A stretch of 64,000 nt of DNA from Lenzites betulinus. Its lineage: Eukaryota; Basidiomycota; Agaricomycetes; Polyporales; Polyporaceae. The translations under genes and the position numbers were made by a program. How positions within the stretch are numbered: position 1 is the first letter of the stretch; the number at the start of each line of letters is the position of its first letter. The DNA is taken from the NCBI GenBank assembly GCA_022264855.1, contig JABYQU010000042.1, positions 62,001 to 126,000 on the forward strand, written 5' to 3'. Positions 31,031-43,749 of this stretch are shown here, piece after piece. The notes below the pieces were generated by a model, which saw only the letters and a program-made list of their open reading frames with translations, had not been told where the DNA came from and ran no database searches.

Positions 31031-34000
31031 GGCCTGAGGCCGAGCTGGAGGACCCCGTCCGGGGTGCAGGATTCGGGATGAGGGCCGGACGTTGTCGTCG
31101 GCGGATCAACCTCTCGCCTGTCCGCCGTCTTCAAGCGATACCACCAACTCGGGGTTGAACATTTGGACTCGGATTGGCGCTCCCGCGAAGCTGCGTGCCA
31201 GGCGGGATCGCTCGTGCAGGGGCACGAATATAGCGCCGGGTGAGGAAGCGGGAGGTTTTGCTCTCGTCAAGTTACTCTGCTCTCTGATGCTGTGGACAGT
31301 GCTACGTGTATATGTGTACGATCGCTGCAGTCGCGCCTCTTGACGACTGGCTTAGACGTCGTTGTATTTCTACTGTACGTACATCCGTAGCTCGATATCG
31401 TACTTTCTGCTCTATATGATTTTCTTCTGCTCTGCTCGCACGCACACACATACCATGAGACAGCGTGGAAGCTTAAAATCATATTCAACCTTCCCCGCAC
31501 TGGGAGACTGCGGGTACCGACCAGTGCCACGCCGATGTCCAAAAAATCGCAATAATCACACGGCACGACGAGCACTCCACCAACGTAGGGAAGCAGCAGG
31601 AAGCAGCGAGCAGGGTTTAGAGCCAGTCGGATAGGCGTGCCATCGGACGACGCACGTTACACCCCCATTCAGATACCCCAAGTTCGCACCGACGAGCACC
31701 CGCCGCACCGAAGGATACACGCCCATCATCACCGTAGGCGTGCCCCTGAACCTTCGCGTCGACGCTCCGCCGCTCATGATCACGTCCAGCGTTCAGGGTC
31801 CGACACTCGCCAGTAACGGCCGGCGACGATCCCAGGGGCTCGGGATCCTGCGTCCCAGGATGTCAGACCCGGAAATAGCCACAGATAGTGGCTGGATGTC
31901 GAGCGAGCACTCAGGGCCTCTGCTCAGCATCGCACTGAGTACTGCGCGTCGGTATTTTGAGCGGGTCGTATCTTCGGCCGGGCCACGCGACCACCGCGTC
32001 TCGACTCTCGCCTCTCGCGTCCCGTCGGGCTTCGTTTCCAAGCCCGAAGTTGTGAACGTCGATGACGCACTGGAGCAGGCGGACACTCACTGGCATGACG
32101 ATGGCGGGATTTTTTGCCTCGCGTAGCAGTGTGCCGGCGGTCCAGATCTCAGCCGCCCTGGTCAGCAGCGTGCGCTTGGAAATCGGAATCCGGGTGCAGG
32201 CGATCCAGGCCGCTACGAAGCGCACCTCTCGCGATAAAAACGGGCGGCGAAACAAGCACGGCGGAGCGCGGCGGGTGTTCCTGCACAGATGGCGCGTACG
32301 TAAATGCGCGCGCCGTGGCCGTATTCCTGAGCACGCGCCGGAATATTGTGGAGCGCGAAGAAGGGCGCGAGACAGCTTGCCGACCAGAGCCAGAACGAGA
32401 GCCAGGACCAGGACGCGGCGCGTCCCACAAAGCCTGGCGAAGATCAGTGGCGACGTCGGAGGGGCACCCGCAAATGCCATCCATCCATCGCAGGGGGGGC
32501 GACCCAGGTCCCAGAGTGCCGGGTCAGATTGGCTTCGCGCACGCTGCCACGGCCGTGCAACTGTAAGCGTGCACGACAGCCCGCAAGACGGCGCCGCCGG
32601 GGGCCCTCGCACTCGCGCGGGAGCGTTCAAGGCGTGGGCGCGAAGGCAAACACAACGTGGCCGACCCGCCTGACCCGGGGCCATTGAGTGCGAGAGGGGC
32701 GGGTGGGGGGACTTTGAATGCGGAGTGCCTCTCTGTGCGTGAATACCGAACCCTGAGGGGAGAGCGCTAGCTGCTGAGCTTCGGCCGGCGCGCGACTTGA
32801 ACTGTGTCCACGCACCTCGGGCTCTCTGCGAGCCGCCCCACCCGCTGACTTAACGGGATTAAAAATCCAGGATCCAGACTCCAGACGGACATTGCACCGT
32901 ACGGTATGCCACTGATGCCGAAGGCGCCCTACGTAAGAGAGGGGCCGTCGGACAATGTCGTCGCCAGGGGAGTGCCCTGGAAATTGCCCGCTGCGGGCTC
33001 GCGGCAGCGTGCGGATGGGAACAGCTCGCGCTGCCGTGAAGCTTACGTTCACTCGGTAGCGTCCAGGCCGGGCGATCTCGATCGAAGCACAGGCCGGCGT
33101 GCGAGCGGGAGGGGCGTCCAGCAGGACCCCTTGCCGGCAGACCGGGCCCGATGGCATCAATGCGAGCGGGCGAAGGTGCATGACCGGCCGCTGCAGAGCT
33201 CGCGAGCTTCTGCACGCCCGCGTTCGCACCCCACACACCCCCACGTGGGCGGGAGGGGTTCTGCGCTGCCGCGTGCGGGTGCGCGTGGGCGGCCGGAGGC
33301 GGGAATGGTACTGGCGCCGTACCTGCGCTGCGCTGCTCAAGCGATAAGTGAGTGAACGTGTATAGAGAAGAGGTGTACCGTGGAACCATCGTCGTCACCG
33401 TCTGCCAGGCGATGGGTGTGCAGGCTACCGCACAGAGGTGCCGAGAACCTTGCGGGGTGGCCGCCGTCGTCGCTGCGAGCGTCCCGAACCCTATCATCAC
33501 GGGGAGAGGCGTTCCCGTCCAAGCAGGCAATCGCGTATTCGCCTTGGGCGTGCGAGTGCGAACTCATACGTCAAAGGCGAAGACGAAGGCTGAGCATCTG
33601 CGGGAGATGATAACGGGGCCAGTTGCAGGCGCGCTGGAGGCGACGGTCCCCCGGGGTCCTGACATGATGCGTCCATCAAGCTTTCTGCGCTGAAATTGCG
33701 CAGAGCGCGAGTCCGTATTCCTGGAGAACCACCGTAATGGCGGTGGGAGCCGTGCCCTATTGCGCAAATACCGCAAGGGAGGATTGTGGCCTCGACGCGC
33801 CCTTCAGCACGCTTCGCGTCCGCCGGGGACTGTATGAACGACCTAGCTGTGACGTGCTGTGTGCACAGCCGATGAGATGAGGCGCGATGCGGACGGCCGG
33901 CGGAACGCACTGTATAGATCACCCGCGATGAGGGGTTACCCGTGCAGAGCTCGCTGCGCACGGGCACGCACCGGTCATAGCGACCGCTTGCTATTTGCGA

Positions 34001-36062
34001 ACCTACGTTCTGCAGGGAAGTCCGGAGCCCGAGCCTGGCCTTGGGCGGCACGCAGGTCGGGGCGGGGACATTAATCTTCTGCGCTGAACTGCGACGAGAT
34101 GCGAGTTCGGCGACTTTGACGCGTGTTTCTGTGGCCACGCCAGGAGGTACGGGGCCCGACGTAAAGGGCTGAGAGCCGCTGGATGTTCCTGCGTAGTGTG
34201 ATAAGAGAGCCCGGACGCGAAGAATGGGGGTCTGATCGATGAGAAGAGACGGCATACTACGTTACCTCCGTAGAACTCTGCATCGCACCGGATGTCCCTT
34301 GCCGTGATGCCGAGGGTCCAGCAGGAGGAGTCGGAGCGCGTGTAGAGACCCAAGGGACTCTGTGGCACAATTGGGAAGTCTCCTTGTTCACCTGTTCAGA
34401 CAGAAGGGATGATGTAGGTGTCGAACATATCCGCTGCATCCCAGTTTCGCCATGGGGGCCTGCAGTTCTATGAAGCACAAGAAGTCATTAATTTGTAGAG
34501 AAGAAGCGGGAGCACCTCGGCGCTTGGTCCGTTTACACCAAATATGTCTGTACGTTGACATAGCTCGTGGGTGTATGGTGCGCACGATCCCCCCGATTTA
34601 ATATCCGCTTGCGGATCCCTTGCAGAACTGCGTCATTTTGCCTCTATGACTTAGAGGCCCGTCATATGCCGCATTCATAGACTTGAGTCATAGAAAGCGG
34701 CAATGGATGTGCATGCGAAGGACCCCATTCTGACCGTGAATACGTCCCATAGGATCGGATTCAAACCTAAGCAGGATGACGTGAGCGCGAGGCCTCAGAA
34801 TTGGCACATATCCCCGGAGGCAAGGTACGTACGTGCTGCGTGCATGACGCAGGACTTTAATAGCATCAACAACAGTTCCGATGACGGCGGCATCTGTACT
34901 CGCGTGTATGCCGCAGTACCGAGAGGCTGGCGGCTGGGACACACGTATCTGCGGTTCTGTTGCGCCATAAGTGCCGCGAAGCTTTTCCTTCCCGCGCATT
35001 CATTTTCATCATACCATGAGGGCGCTTCAAAGCGGATGACGGGAAAGCGTCCGAAGATAGCAGCGTCTGTTTGACACTAGTACTCTTGCTCGACACCTCG
35101 GTAGGTTCGTCCTGCGGATACTAAGTCCGAACGACGTCGGACGTACAGATCAGCTCGTACCGTGATTGCAAGGTTATCATCACCCACGTTCAAGTGTCTG
35201 CGGGAACCGTTCATGACATCGTCTTTGAACGAGCCACCATCACATCGCAGCCCGCCATGGGACAGGCCTCGGAGAGTGCCGGGCTGGTCTAAATTTCACA
35301 ACTCAACATGTTGAGCCCCGGGCAGGTCGTATCTCCAAGGACCGCAGAAAGTTGAAACGTGGAGTGAACGTAAGTGGCGCATCATACAGAGCGTTGAGTT
35401 GAATTGTTGAGCGAATGCTCGCTGGGTTGCATCGTGTTCGGATGTTCTTCTGTTGTCGAAACATGGGTGCAGTCGCCGATGAAGCGGGGGCGCCACACAG
35501 GCATAGACGAGTCAGCGTACGTCGGACGCCGAATAGCGAAATGCGAACGTACCGCGTTTCATCTTTGGCTCCATTTCTTGCCAACCTTCGCCTCTTCTGA
35601 TCACAGCTTTCCAGGGTCTAGTAAATGAAAGTCGAGCCGGCGATACGGAATATGCGGATGTCAGCCCGCACAACCAACGCGACGATACGCCACATTCCAC
35701 AAACATACTATCCAGGCGATAGCAAACATACCCTCCAGGCCAGTCGACGATCCTAGAGGTTTTGGAGCGCTTCCCACCGGCGACAGCTGAATGGAACCTT
35801 GTAATGGCTACTAATACACGTGCGCGGTACATAGCGAGAGAGAGCCCTGAAGAAAGAAAACACGGTGAATACTGTACATCCGCCCCACACACTTCGCACG
35901 TCGACGCAAGATAGCAGGGTCCCGTTCCAACCAACCAGAGCAGCGCAGCCCTGCATACACCTGCAGAACACGCACCGTCTACGATTTTCAAGACTTCCAC
36001 CATCTCCCCGCCCGGCCTCTGTCTTGTTCCCCTATGCTGCGCCCGTCGGCAAGATGGACCGC
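31031..36062. other. 5-kb stretch without a recognisable gene
   Basis: Open frames up to about 257 codons overlap on both strands and show no family hallmark. A minus-strand hydrophobic run (RRVLVLALVLALVGKL, near 32400) hints at a decayed membrane protein, but no consistent exon set emerges. The sequence GCGGATCCCTTGCAGAA near 34612 also occurs near 10085 and 23592, suggesting a small dispersed repeat. Confidence 0.4.
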
Positions 36063-37261
36063 TCACCCGCAGCACGTCCATTTCCCCTCGCGCTCGAACC
36101 ATACCTTGCCCTTCGGCAAGATGATAGTGCGTAGCGTGGGGCACGCCTTGCCCCACGTCCGCGCGATCTCGCCCTCGTCCTCGATTGACGCCGAACCCGC
36201 CGCCATGAACGTCAGGTAACGCAAGTCTGAGAACCGCGCAAGCGTCGGTCCTGAGTCTTGTAGAGTTGCCTGCAAGGAAGGATCAGTTTACTTGTTACGT
36301 CATGCCAGCGATGCACGGCGACTGGAGGAAAGCAAGCGCTGGCCCGGTGATATCGGGAGAAGAAACGGTAGGGGCAGCAGGAAAGAGCGTTCGCCTTCTT
36401 ATGCAGAAGACAGTCTGCAACATTCCGAAGACTGGGGTAAGATGGAAGCAGACTCACCCGGTCGAACATGGCCATAAGGACGACAACGTGCAGGGCCTCG
36501 AGGTCCGGCAGCCGATTCGCGATCTCGGGCAGGAGGACGTTGGGCGGGGTGTTGTCGAGCGACATGATCGTGAGCCGCTTGATCGGGCGGCTCGAGAGCA
36601 GGAGCGCGTCGAGCGGCAGGAAGGCGTCCTCGATGAACATCGAGAGCGAGATGCCCTCGACTGGCCGGCCGCGCACGACGCTCGAGATGACCGCAGGCCC
36701 AGCGTGCACGGCGCGGAACATGCGCAGCTTGGGCATCGCGCCGTCCGAGAGCGTGAACGGCTGCTTCGTCTGGAAGCCACGCAGGCAGAGCTCGACGAGC
36801 TCCGGCTGCGTCTCGAGCACCTCCGCGAGCTGTGGGTCGCAGCGGATGGATGTGCCGAGGGTGCGCAGGCCCGAAGGGCAGCCGTGTAGAAGCCATGCGA
36901 GGCTGTAGTGGTTGTCTTGCGGGGAGAGCTCGATGCTCAGATGGCGGAGGGCAGAGAGGTGCGTGAGGGTCTCGCGCAGGAGGCGGAAGAGATTGGCCAC
37001 GACGCGGTGGCTAGACCAGTCGATGCTGAGTTTGCGGACGAGTGCTGCGTTACTAGGGGATGCGCAAAGGACCTTTAGGCATGCTATACAGCGGATCATG
37101 GGCAGTTCTGGGATGATTCGGTAGAGGATGCGGGTGCCGATGGCGTTGAAGTGACTGTTTACCCTGAGGACCGGTGGCAATTCATTCATCTCCAGCTCTT
37201 GGAAAATACAGTCCTGTATTTCGACGGGGAACGCCATCAGGCGAAAGAAACCGGCCTTCAT
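36063..37261 (-). CDS. F-box-like / leucine-rich domain protein
   Basis: Two exons (36458-37261 and 36063-36269) join across a 188-bp intron to about 336 residues. The N-terminus MKAGFFRLMAFPVEIQDCIF plus QELEMNELPPVLRVNSHFN is a typical basidiomycete F-box-like start (LPVEL..I....L..L...); later segments carry degenerate LRR-like spacing (LRHLSIELS, LVELCLRGF, IKRLTIMSL, LEALHVVVL). The C-terminal exon ends WGKACPTLRTIILPKGKVWF and then EREGKWTCCG. Such proteins are presumed SCF ubiquitin-ligase substrate adaptors, a family inference. An upstream in-frame ATG at 37366 would add 35 residues, but the pyrimidine-rich sequence there looks like leader and the ATG at 37261 has a better context. 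Confidence 0.75.
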
Positions 37262-38366
37262 CTTGATTGTATGCGTAGGAGGGCCCGTGGTTATGCTTGG
37301 CGAAGGAAAAAGAGCTGGTGGTGGGGCAGAGAGGATGAGATAACGGGCGTCGTCTGGCGGCGGCACTTAGTCGAGGTCAAAGAAGTGGCTCAGCCAAAGT
37401 CACGCCGCACACTCCGCCAATTCGGGCAGTCACAGTTAGTTGAGGACGGCCCAGGTTTGTCGTAGGCTGTACCTCCGAGTTCTTCCCGCCTTTTATGCAT
37501 GGTGCTTTGATTGAAATGGTAGTACGGGGCTTCCAAGACACGGCCAAGAAACTCTTCTCCATCTCATGCAGCCCACGCGGAAGCTACACCTCCGGCGAGC
37601 TCAAAGATGAAAGTTGCCAATACGCAATAGTACACAAACAATTCATGTAGGTTGCAATACGTACACTGCAACACGACTTTGCCAGTGACCCTTTACACAC
37701 CAGCAGCCACACAACAGAACAATAATCGGAAAATTGTTCGCCTGCTACCAATATTAGCCATGTCCGGCTTCACGTCTCCCAAGCCGCCGCCGCATACACC
37801 ACATGTATAGCAATACTCACACCTCACTAAAGCCTCAGCCCCCCTTCCAAAGCTTGCGCCAAGCAATCAAGCATGGACCGATCGCGTCTTGAGCATATGC
37901 ACACAAACCGCTAGACCCCGAGCTCCCCGTCTCCCGCGCGATCACAGCCCTTCCACGGACGCCGCGGGCACTGCGAGTGGGTACCAGTTCGGGAGAGCCT
38001 CATGCTTCATAATGAGAATGCGCCACAACGCTCGGAGTGCCATTCCTGCATGATGTTTCCTCGTTCAGAGACATGAGCCTTGGTATGGCTGTCATTTGGC
38101 GCCGCCCGAACGATGTCACTTTGGCGACGATGCTCAACGTGCGACGCTAAGAGGCAGCCACCGTCGACAGTCGGCGCCGACGTACTGTTACGTCTAAGAT
38201 CAAACGAGTTGCCTCGACAACGTCCTCATGAGACACGCTGAGACCTAGAGGGATAGAGGTACATTATGTGATTATAGGTAAAGCAGCGGGTATGTGAACA
38301 TTGCCTCTAGTGTAACTTTCCGACCGCCCAAATGGCATCTACTGCCGAACCCCACCATGCGCGCGC
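37262..38366. other. Intergenic between the F-box-like gene and ERG25
   Basis: No gene seen. Includes the leader of the F-box-like gene (37262 to about 37450) and the 3' flank of ERG25. The middle (37600-37900) is AT-richer, with CA-rich repeats but no element boundary I can define. Confidence 0.5.
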
Positions 38367-39534
38367 TCACTCGGCCTTCTTCTTGCCCGTGAACGTATAC
38401 GACTCGACCTCGGCCTCGGCGCGCAGACCCTCCTGCTCCGCCTCCGCGATCATCTTGCGCTCCATCTTCTCGAACTCGTCCTTGGACAGGTTGAGCTTCT
38501 TCATCTTGTCCAGGCGCTGGCGGTACGCCCGGTACTTGTCGTCCGTGCCGAACAGGCGGTCGCACCACCGGAACGACGTCGAGAAGTTGTTCACGAACGC
38601 CATGTGGTGGAAGTCGTGGTGCTCCGCGCCAGACCAGAAGGGCAGGATGTGCTGCAGCGACCACGGGAAGTCTGTGGCAAGGTGTCAGTTCGATGCATCA
38701 CTCTAAATACATAGGAGTGAGAATACATACCGTATCCACTGTGCGCGTCGACGGCCTGGAAGAGACGGAGCGTGATCCAGATGTAGACGGTGAAGATGTG
38801 CAGGTCCTGGCGGAACCAGCAGTAGAGCAGGGGGCCGGCGACGGTGCCCGTACCGAGGATCATGACCTCCGCAGGGTGCGCGTACTCGGCGGCGAGACCG
38901 AACGGCGCAGAGTACTTGTGGTGGATCTTGTGAATGTGCTTGTAGAGGGGACCCCAGTGGAGCGCCTGGTGCGCGAAGAAGTGGAACATGTCCTCGAACA
39001 CGAAGAAGAGCGCGATCTGGGCGGCCTGCAGTTGCCAGCGCGGGAATGGCACTTGCCAGGTGGTCATGCCGCACGCCTCAGCAAGGGGGTGGAAAAGCCA
39101 GATCTGTCCCATTCTCTTAGCACGCGAGCAGGATGGAAGGCGCGCGAACGGAAAAAGTACGTACGACGGGGAGTTCAACCATGAAGTGCGAGAAGAGGAC
39201 CTGCTTGGTACATTCCCATTGCTCTTGTGGTGTCGGGACCTTGTTGGGCTGCAGCTTCCATTTCCTAAAGTAGGGGATCGCGTCTATGATGATCCAGGGG
39301 ATGCAGCGGCCGAAGTAGACAACCTGCAGCAGACATGTTGGCAGGCGTTCAAATAATCGCCAAATCAACACATACCTCGTGCAGCAGAAAGCTTGCAAGC
39401 CCAGTCGCGAGAATGGGGTTCCCAATCCACAGATACCATGCCGTCCACTGCAGCTCAATCCAGGTGAGTTTGGAAAAGTCGGTGCCAGCATAGAGCATCT
39501 GCGAAGTCGGGTGCACCGAAGCTGTCGAATTCAT
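38367..39534 (-). CDS. ERG25: C4-methylsterol monooxygenase (ERG25)
   Basis: Four exons (39376-39534, 39165-39323, 38731-39115, 38367-38671) join in phase to 335 residues, the normal length for fungal methylsterol oxidase. It oxidises the C4 methyl groups of lanosterol-derived intermediates in ergosterol synthesis, in the ER membrane with a di-iron centre. The three histidine boxes are visible: HFFAH, HKIHHK and EHHDFHH. Membrane segments include WTAWYLWIGNPILATGLASF and the region around VVYFGRCIPWIIIDAI. It ends with a lysine-rich YTFTGKKKAE, which resembles an ER-retention KKxx-type tail. The start at 39534 (MNSTASVHP) follows in-frame leader sequence without conserved features. Confidence 0.92.
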
Positions 39535-40088
39535 GGTGGCGGCCGTGGGCGTCGAACAGACGAGAGGCAAGAGACAACCGGTGTGGTGGGCCGTGGAAAG
39601 ACGGACGGGCGTTTTTAATGAGGAGTTGCCAGATTTTACGGCGGCAAGCGTTTGTCGTACGACCCGCTTATACGCCTTTTGCGCACGTGGCACCCCCGCC
39701 TGGCTCCGCCCCCCCGCTGAGTGCCGCTGAGTCCAGCTCCTCTGGCCTGCTCCAGCCACCGCTCGAGCCTCTTGCTCATTCCATCACCTGGCGGGCGCGG
39801 TGTTCGCGGTGGTATGATCCCACCAATGGTCAGACAAAATCACCTGTTCTCAATTCGCGCAGCTCTCCACTCGTCCAATCTGCGCAGTAAGCGCCCATGC
39901 TATGACAAATGCAGCAGTTGTACTTGGTTCCGAATTCACTCCGCCAGAGGTTTCGACACAAGGACTCGAATCGACTGTTATACGGAACACTTGTATGGCA
40001 CATCGTACATAGTGTGTACTCTTCGTCGTCCCCGACAAGATATTTTACAGCAAGACCGTGGAGCCGAAGGGGTCTGGAATACTGGAAC
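39535..40088. other. Intergenic upstream of ERG25
   Basis: ERG25 promoter region; C-rich tracts on the plus strand at 39690-39780. No gene recognised. Confidence 0.45.
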
Positions 40089-40800
40089 CTACGGAAAGTA
40101 GTCGGGCCCCTTCCGGCCGCGGCTCTTCTCATCCTCGCGAAAGTCGTCCACCCAGGAGCGCAGCCATTCTGGGCTCAAAGGCTGAGGGAACGCTTCACCA
40201 TGCCTCTCGGCGAAATCAGGGTCCGCAACATCAAGCAGGTAAGAGTGGAATTTGTAGACGATCTCGATAGCCTCCTTCGTGAGCGGCTTGCGATCCTTGC
40301 GCACGACGATGCACTGTCGATTCAAGAACCCAGGTGAGCTTTGGTGCGATCCCGCGGTGTTTGCTTACTCACTGTGCCAGGTTCGTTCATCTCGCGGCGA
40401 GTGCTTGCCGTGGCCTTACTTTCGCAAAAGCACCGCACAGAGCCCGTGGCAGAGTAGTAATTGCCTCTTTGCACTTCGACGTGACGCATGCGGATGTGCT
40501 ATAGAACAATGTCCTACAATGTCGTACCGTCCGGTTACTCTGGTAAGTCGAGACGTTTTCCGAAGCAGACGTAGCTTGATCAGGGGGAGAGCTTCCCCGA
40601 GCGCCGCAAGCTCTCATGCACGTCTTCAGTGTAGATAACGACAGAAAGCAAAACGTAACGCACTTACTCAAGAAGCTAGGTTGAGCCCAATATCTTCCGA
40701 CGATGTCACAAACTCGCCGTCAACTTGGTGGCTAGTTCGAAGGCGGCGGACAAGCGACGTGCCGCATCGGCTCAGGGTACGCAGCTGCATCTTAGCGAAT
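40089..40800 (-). pseudogene. Decayed fragment related to the F-box/LRR gene at 44075
   Basis: The stretch 40559-40795 aligns with 44374-44670, which spans the end of exon 2, the intron and the start of exon 3 of the complete gene. Shared words include CGAAGCAGACG, GCGACGT.CC.CATCG.CTCAGG and ATATCTTCCGA. The frame is broken by a stop after ...GKLSP and other changes. Downstream (40089-40325), a cleaner frame encodes VVRKDRKPLTKEAIEIVYKF...GRKGPDYFP, possibly a divergent last exon after a GTGAGT...CAG intron, or the tail of an unrelated gene. The first two thirds of the gene are absent. Confidence 0.5.
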
Positions 40801-41101
40801 ACGAGTGCATGAGTATGGACCTGCTCCAATTAATAATTCTCCCATACTAGCCGATACTGCGATAACGCATTGACATCCGAACCTGTCTATGCACGCGCTT
40901 CTTTTGCCTCAACATGTTGGAGAAAACGGGTCGGCAAGAGTGGATGCGAGTAGAATTATTGTGCCGTACTATCGTCGTGGTACGAAGGCAAACGGATATC
41001 GTAGCCTACACAGCGTAGCTGCGTATCTACAATACTGAACGCCTCGGCAACCGCCGGAGAGCAAGCGCTCGCCCGCCCAAAATACAACAAAACAGCCACT
41101 T

Positions 41102-41140
<39 letters not shown>

Positions 41141-41712
41141 ATACTCCAGCAACGCCATGAACTGCCAATTAGCACATGATGATATTGACTGTCAACCCAA
41201 ACTCCTGCTCGGAAAGAGGCGGCACCAGCCAGTGGTCGAAAAGTCGCATGCGAAGTCAGCTCTACACTGAGCCAGGCTCGGAGGTAGGGCTTGATCATTG
41301 AGTATATATGCATGCAAGGGTCGTTATTCAATGCCGATAACGACCCGGAGAACAAATCTCATGCTGATGGCGCCCTGAATAGGCGCTTTCCGAAGTGTGC
41401 TATAGGTGCTTGCTCATTCTGACATTTATTCAACACCATTTGCGTAGGATAGACACCTCTCCAACCTCGTGTCCCGGAACATGCATAACTGGCCGTCGGG
41501 CCAGCTTGAGGACGGAGCCTGTGTTCACTCCGCTCCCCTGGATATGTTTAACTTAGCCATGAGCAGCACGCCGAACCCTGCAAGTTCGCCAGCCGACCCC
41601 TGTCCTCCCGTCCTGTGCTTGTGTCATATAATCCAGTGCCACGAATATGAGCGCAGATATATATCACTCGCTTACTACAGTAAGTGGTTCTTTCCCTCCC
41701 CCGCTCTCTACC
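40801..41712. other. Intergenic upstream of the third P450
   Basis: No gene seen. Holds a (CT)n microsatellite at about 41107-41138 and a GTATATATGCAT segment near 41304. The pyrimidine-rich 41690-41712 is a normal fungal leader for the P450. Confidence 0.5.
41107..41138. repeat. (CT)n microsatellite
   Basis: About 16 uninterrupted CT dinucleotides; length-variable in principle and useful as a marker. Confidence 0.9.
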
Positions 41713-43749
41713 ATGACCTACTCCCGAGCTACCATAAGCGTCGCAACCTTTCTAGTGGTATTGATTGTTTGGACCTGCTTCTCCAGTAGGAAGAAACGGG
41801 GTCCCCTCCCTCCCGGCCCCAAGGGCTATCCGATCATTGGGAATCTGTTGGATATGCCTACCTCGCACGAGTATCGGACCTTCGGCAAGTGGGGTCAACA
41901 GTGGGGTGAGCTTCCCTGGTCCAGTCGAGGTACTAGTATCCAGTACTTCTGACGCCTGGCGTGGTACTATCATGCGCAGGGGACGTTATGTCCATCGCCG
42001 TCCTTGGCGAGGTTTACGTCATTCTCAACTCGAACAAACGAGCGATCGAGTTGCTCGAGAAGAAGAGCGCGATCTATTCATGCCGCCCTCGTGTTCCAAT
42101 GGGCGGCGAGCTCGTGGGCTGGAAACGGGCCCTCGTCCTGACTCCTTATGGCAATACCTTCCGCGAATACCGCCGCCTCGCCTCCCAGCTCATCGGGAGC
42201 AAGAAGCACATGGAACGCTTCCAACCCCTCGTGGAGGAGAAGATTCGGACCCTGCTCGTCAGGCTGTTCAAGGACCCCTCCGGTCGCGTCAAGCACGTAA
42301 AGTGGTAAGTTCGCACTGCTGTGTTCGAGTGTCCCTTCCACATAACGAAGATAATGTCTCGCGGTACACCAGGACCGCTGCTGCGATCATGCTCATGATG
42401 ACCTACGGGTACGAAGTACAGCCCGAAGATGACCCTTTGGTGGCGCTCGTGAACAAGGCGATGGAGCAGTTCGCCCAGTGCACGATGCCCACCACGTTCC
42501 TCGCCAACATGTTTCCTGCTCGTGCGTGGGCCTACCCCAGGTCATCAGCACGCGCGCCGCTCATGTGCTCACAGTTGTCCATGTCCCTGCATGGGTCCCT
42601 GGCGCCGGTTTCAAGAAGATTGCCATTGAGTGGCGCAAGACGCTTGACGAGATTTGCGACAAGCCCTTTGACTTCGTCAAACAGCGCATGGTATGCACCC
42701 GACTCTTAGGACATCAGGATGTAACATTCTGACACGCACTTTCCCTAGGCCGCAGGCACGGATATCCCGAACTTTACCTCGAGCAACTTGGCAAGCGGCA
42801 TTTCCCCCGAGCGCGAAGAGCTCGTCAAAAACGTAGCAATGTCGATGTACGGCGGGGGCGCTGACACGGTCAGTCGGGCCTCATACAGCCGCCTGGGGGA
42901 ACACACACTGATCACGGGCGTACAGACTGTGTCCACGATCAACACATTCTTCCTCTGTATGACGCTGTACCCCGAAGTTCAGAGGAAAGCACAAGCCGAG
43001 ATTGAGGCTGTTGTGGGCACGGACCGCCTGCCTACCTTTGACGACCGTGATAGCTTGCCTTACATACAAGCCATCTTCTTGGAAGTTCTCCGTTGGAATA
43101 ACGTCGCCCCCCTCGGTGCGCTCAAGCCGCCGCCTTTAGGGCGGCTGCTATCCAGCCCTTGCTGACCCTGCTTCTCGTCAGGCGCCGCTCATCGCTCGAC
43201 CGAAGACGATTTCTACGAGGGCTACTTCATTCCCAAGGGCACCACCGTCATAGCGAATTTGTGGTACGCGCTCCGCCTCAGTCCGCTCCCGCGCTCGCAC
43301 CAACCCTTCCTCGCCCTCTGACAGGCAGATCCTCCACGACCCGCAGACCTACCCTGACCCGATGTCCTTCAACCCCGAACGCTTCATATCCACGCCCGGC
43401 AAGGAGCCCCAGGCCGACCCGCGCAGCGTCGTCTTCGGATACGGCCGTCGGTGCGTAAACGTGCCCTCCCGTCCTCCGCGTGCCATACTGACCTTCTTTC
43501 TCTTTCTTGCACAGCATCTGTCCCGGGCTACAGCTCGCAGACATATCCGTGTGGCTGACTGTCGCGATGTCTCTCGCGGTCTTCAGAATCACGAAGCACG
43601 TAGGCGCGGACGGCAAGCCGATTGAGCCCTCCACCGAGTACACCTCGGGCGCAGTCATTCACCCGCTTCCGTATGAGTGCGAAATCACGCCTCGCTCGGC
43701 GAAGGCCAGGGCGCTCCTGGACGCGATGGTCGAGCAGAGGAGCGACTAA
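41713..43749 (+). CDS. Cytochrome P450 monooxygenase (paralogue of the duplicated P450)
   Basis: Multi-exon gene starting MTYSRATISVATFLVVLIVW (membrane anchor), then SSRKKRGPLPPGPKGYP. Exon 1 is followed by an intron after KWGQQWG, then GDVMSIAVLGEVYVILNS and FREYRRLASQLIGSK. The I-helix MYGGGADT is intact with the usual Asp, unlike the copies at 5-7 and 18-20 kb. Then come ExxR as EVLRW, HRSTEDDFYEGYFIPKG, FNPERF, and the heme loop FGYGRR|ICPG across an intron. It ends ...LLDAMVEQRSD. Intron positions and the IGNLLDMPTSHEYRTFGKWG block match the duplicated P450, so they arose by gene duplication, now in opposite orientations. Likely role: ER-bound oxidation in secondary metabolism; substrate unknown. 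Confidence 0.87.

Noticed and set aside
33497..34255. 252-codon minus-strand open frame
   Set aside because: No recognisable motif, composition similar to surrounding non-coding DNA, and opposing frames of similar length.
35512..36156. 214-codon minus-strand frame overlapping the F-box-like gene
   Set aside because: Runs in another phase through the real last exon (36063-36269) and is a shadow of it.
28647..43749. Biosynthetic gene cluster made of the P450s, CFA synthase and ERG25
   Set aside because: No core synthase, transporter or regulator is present. ERG25 and CFA synthase are general lipid genes, and gene orientations and spacing give no support.
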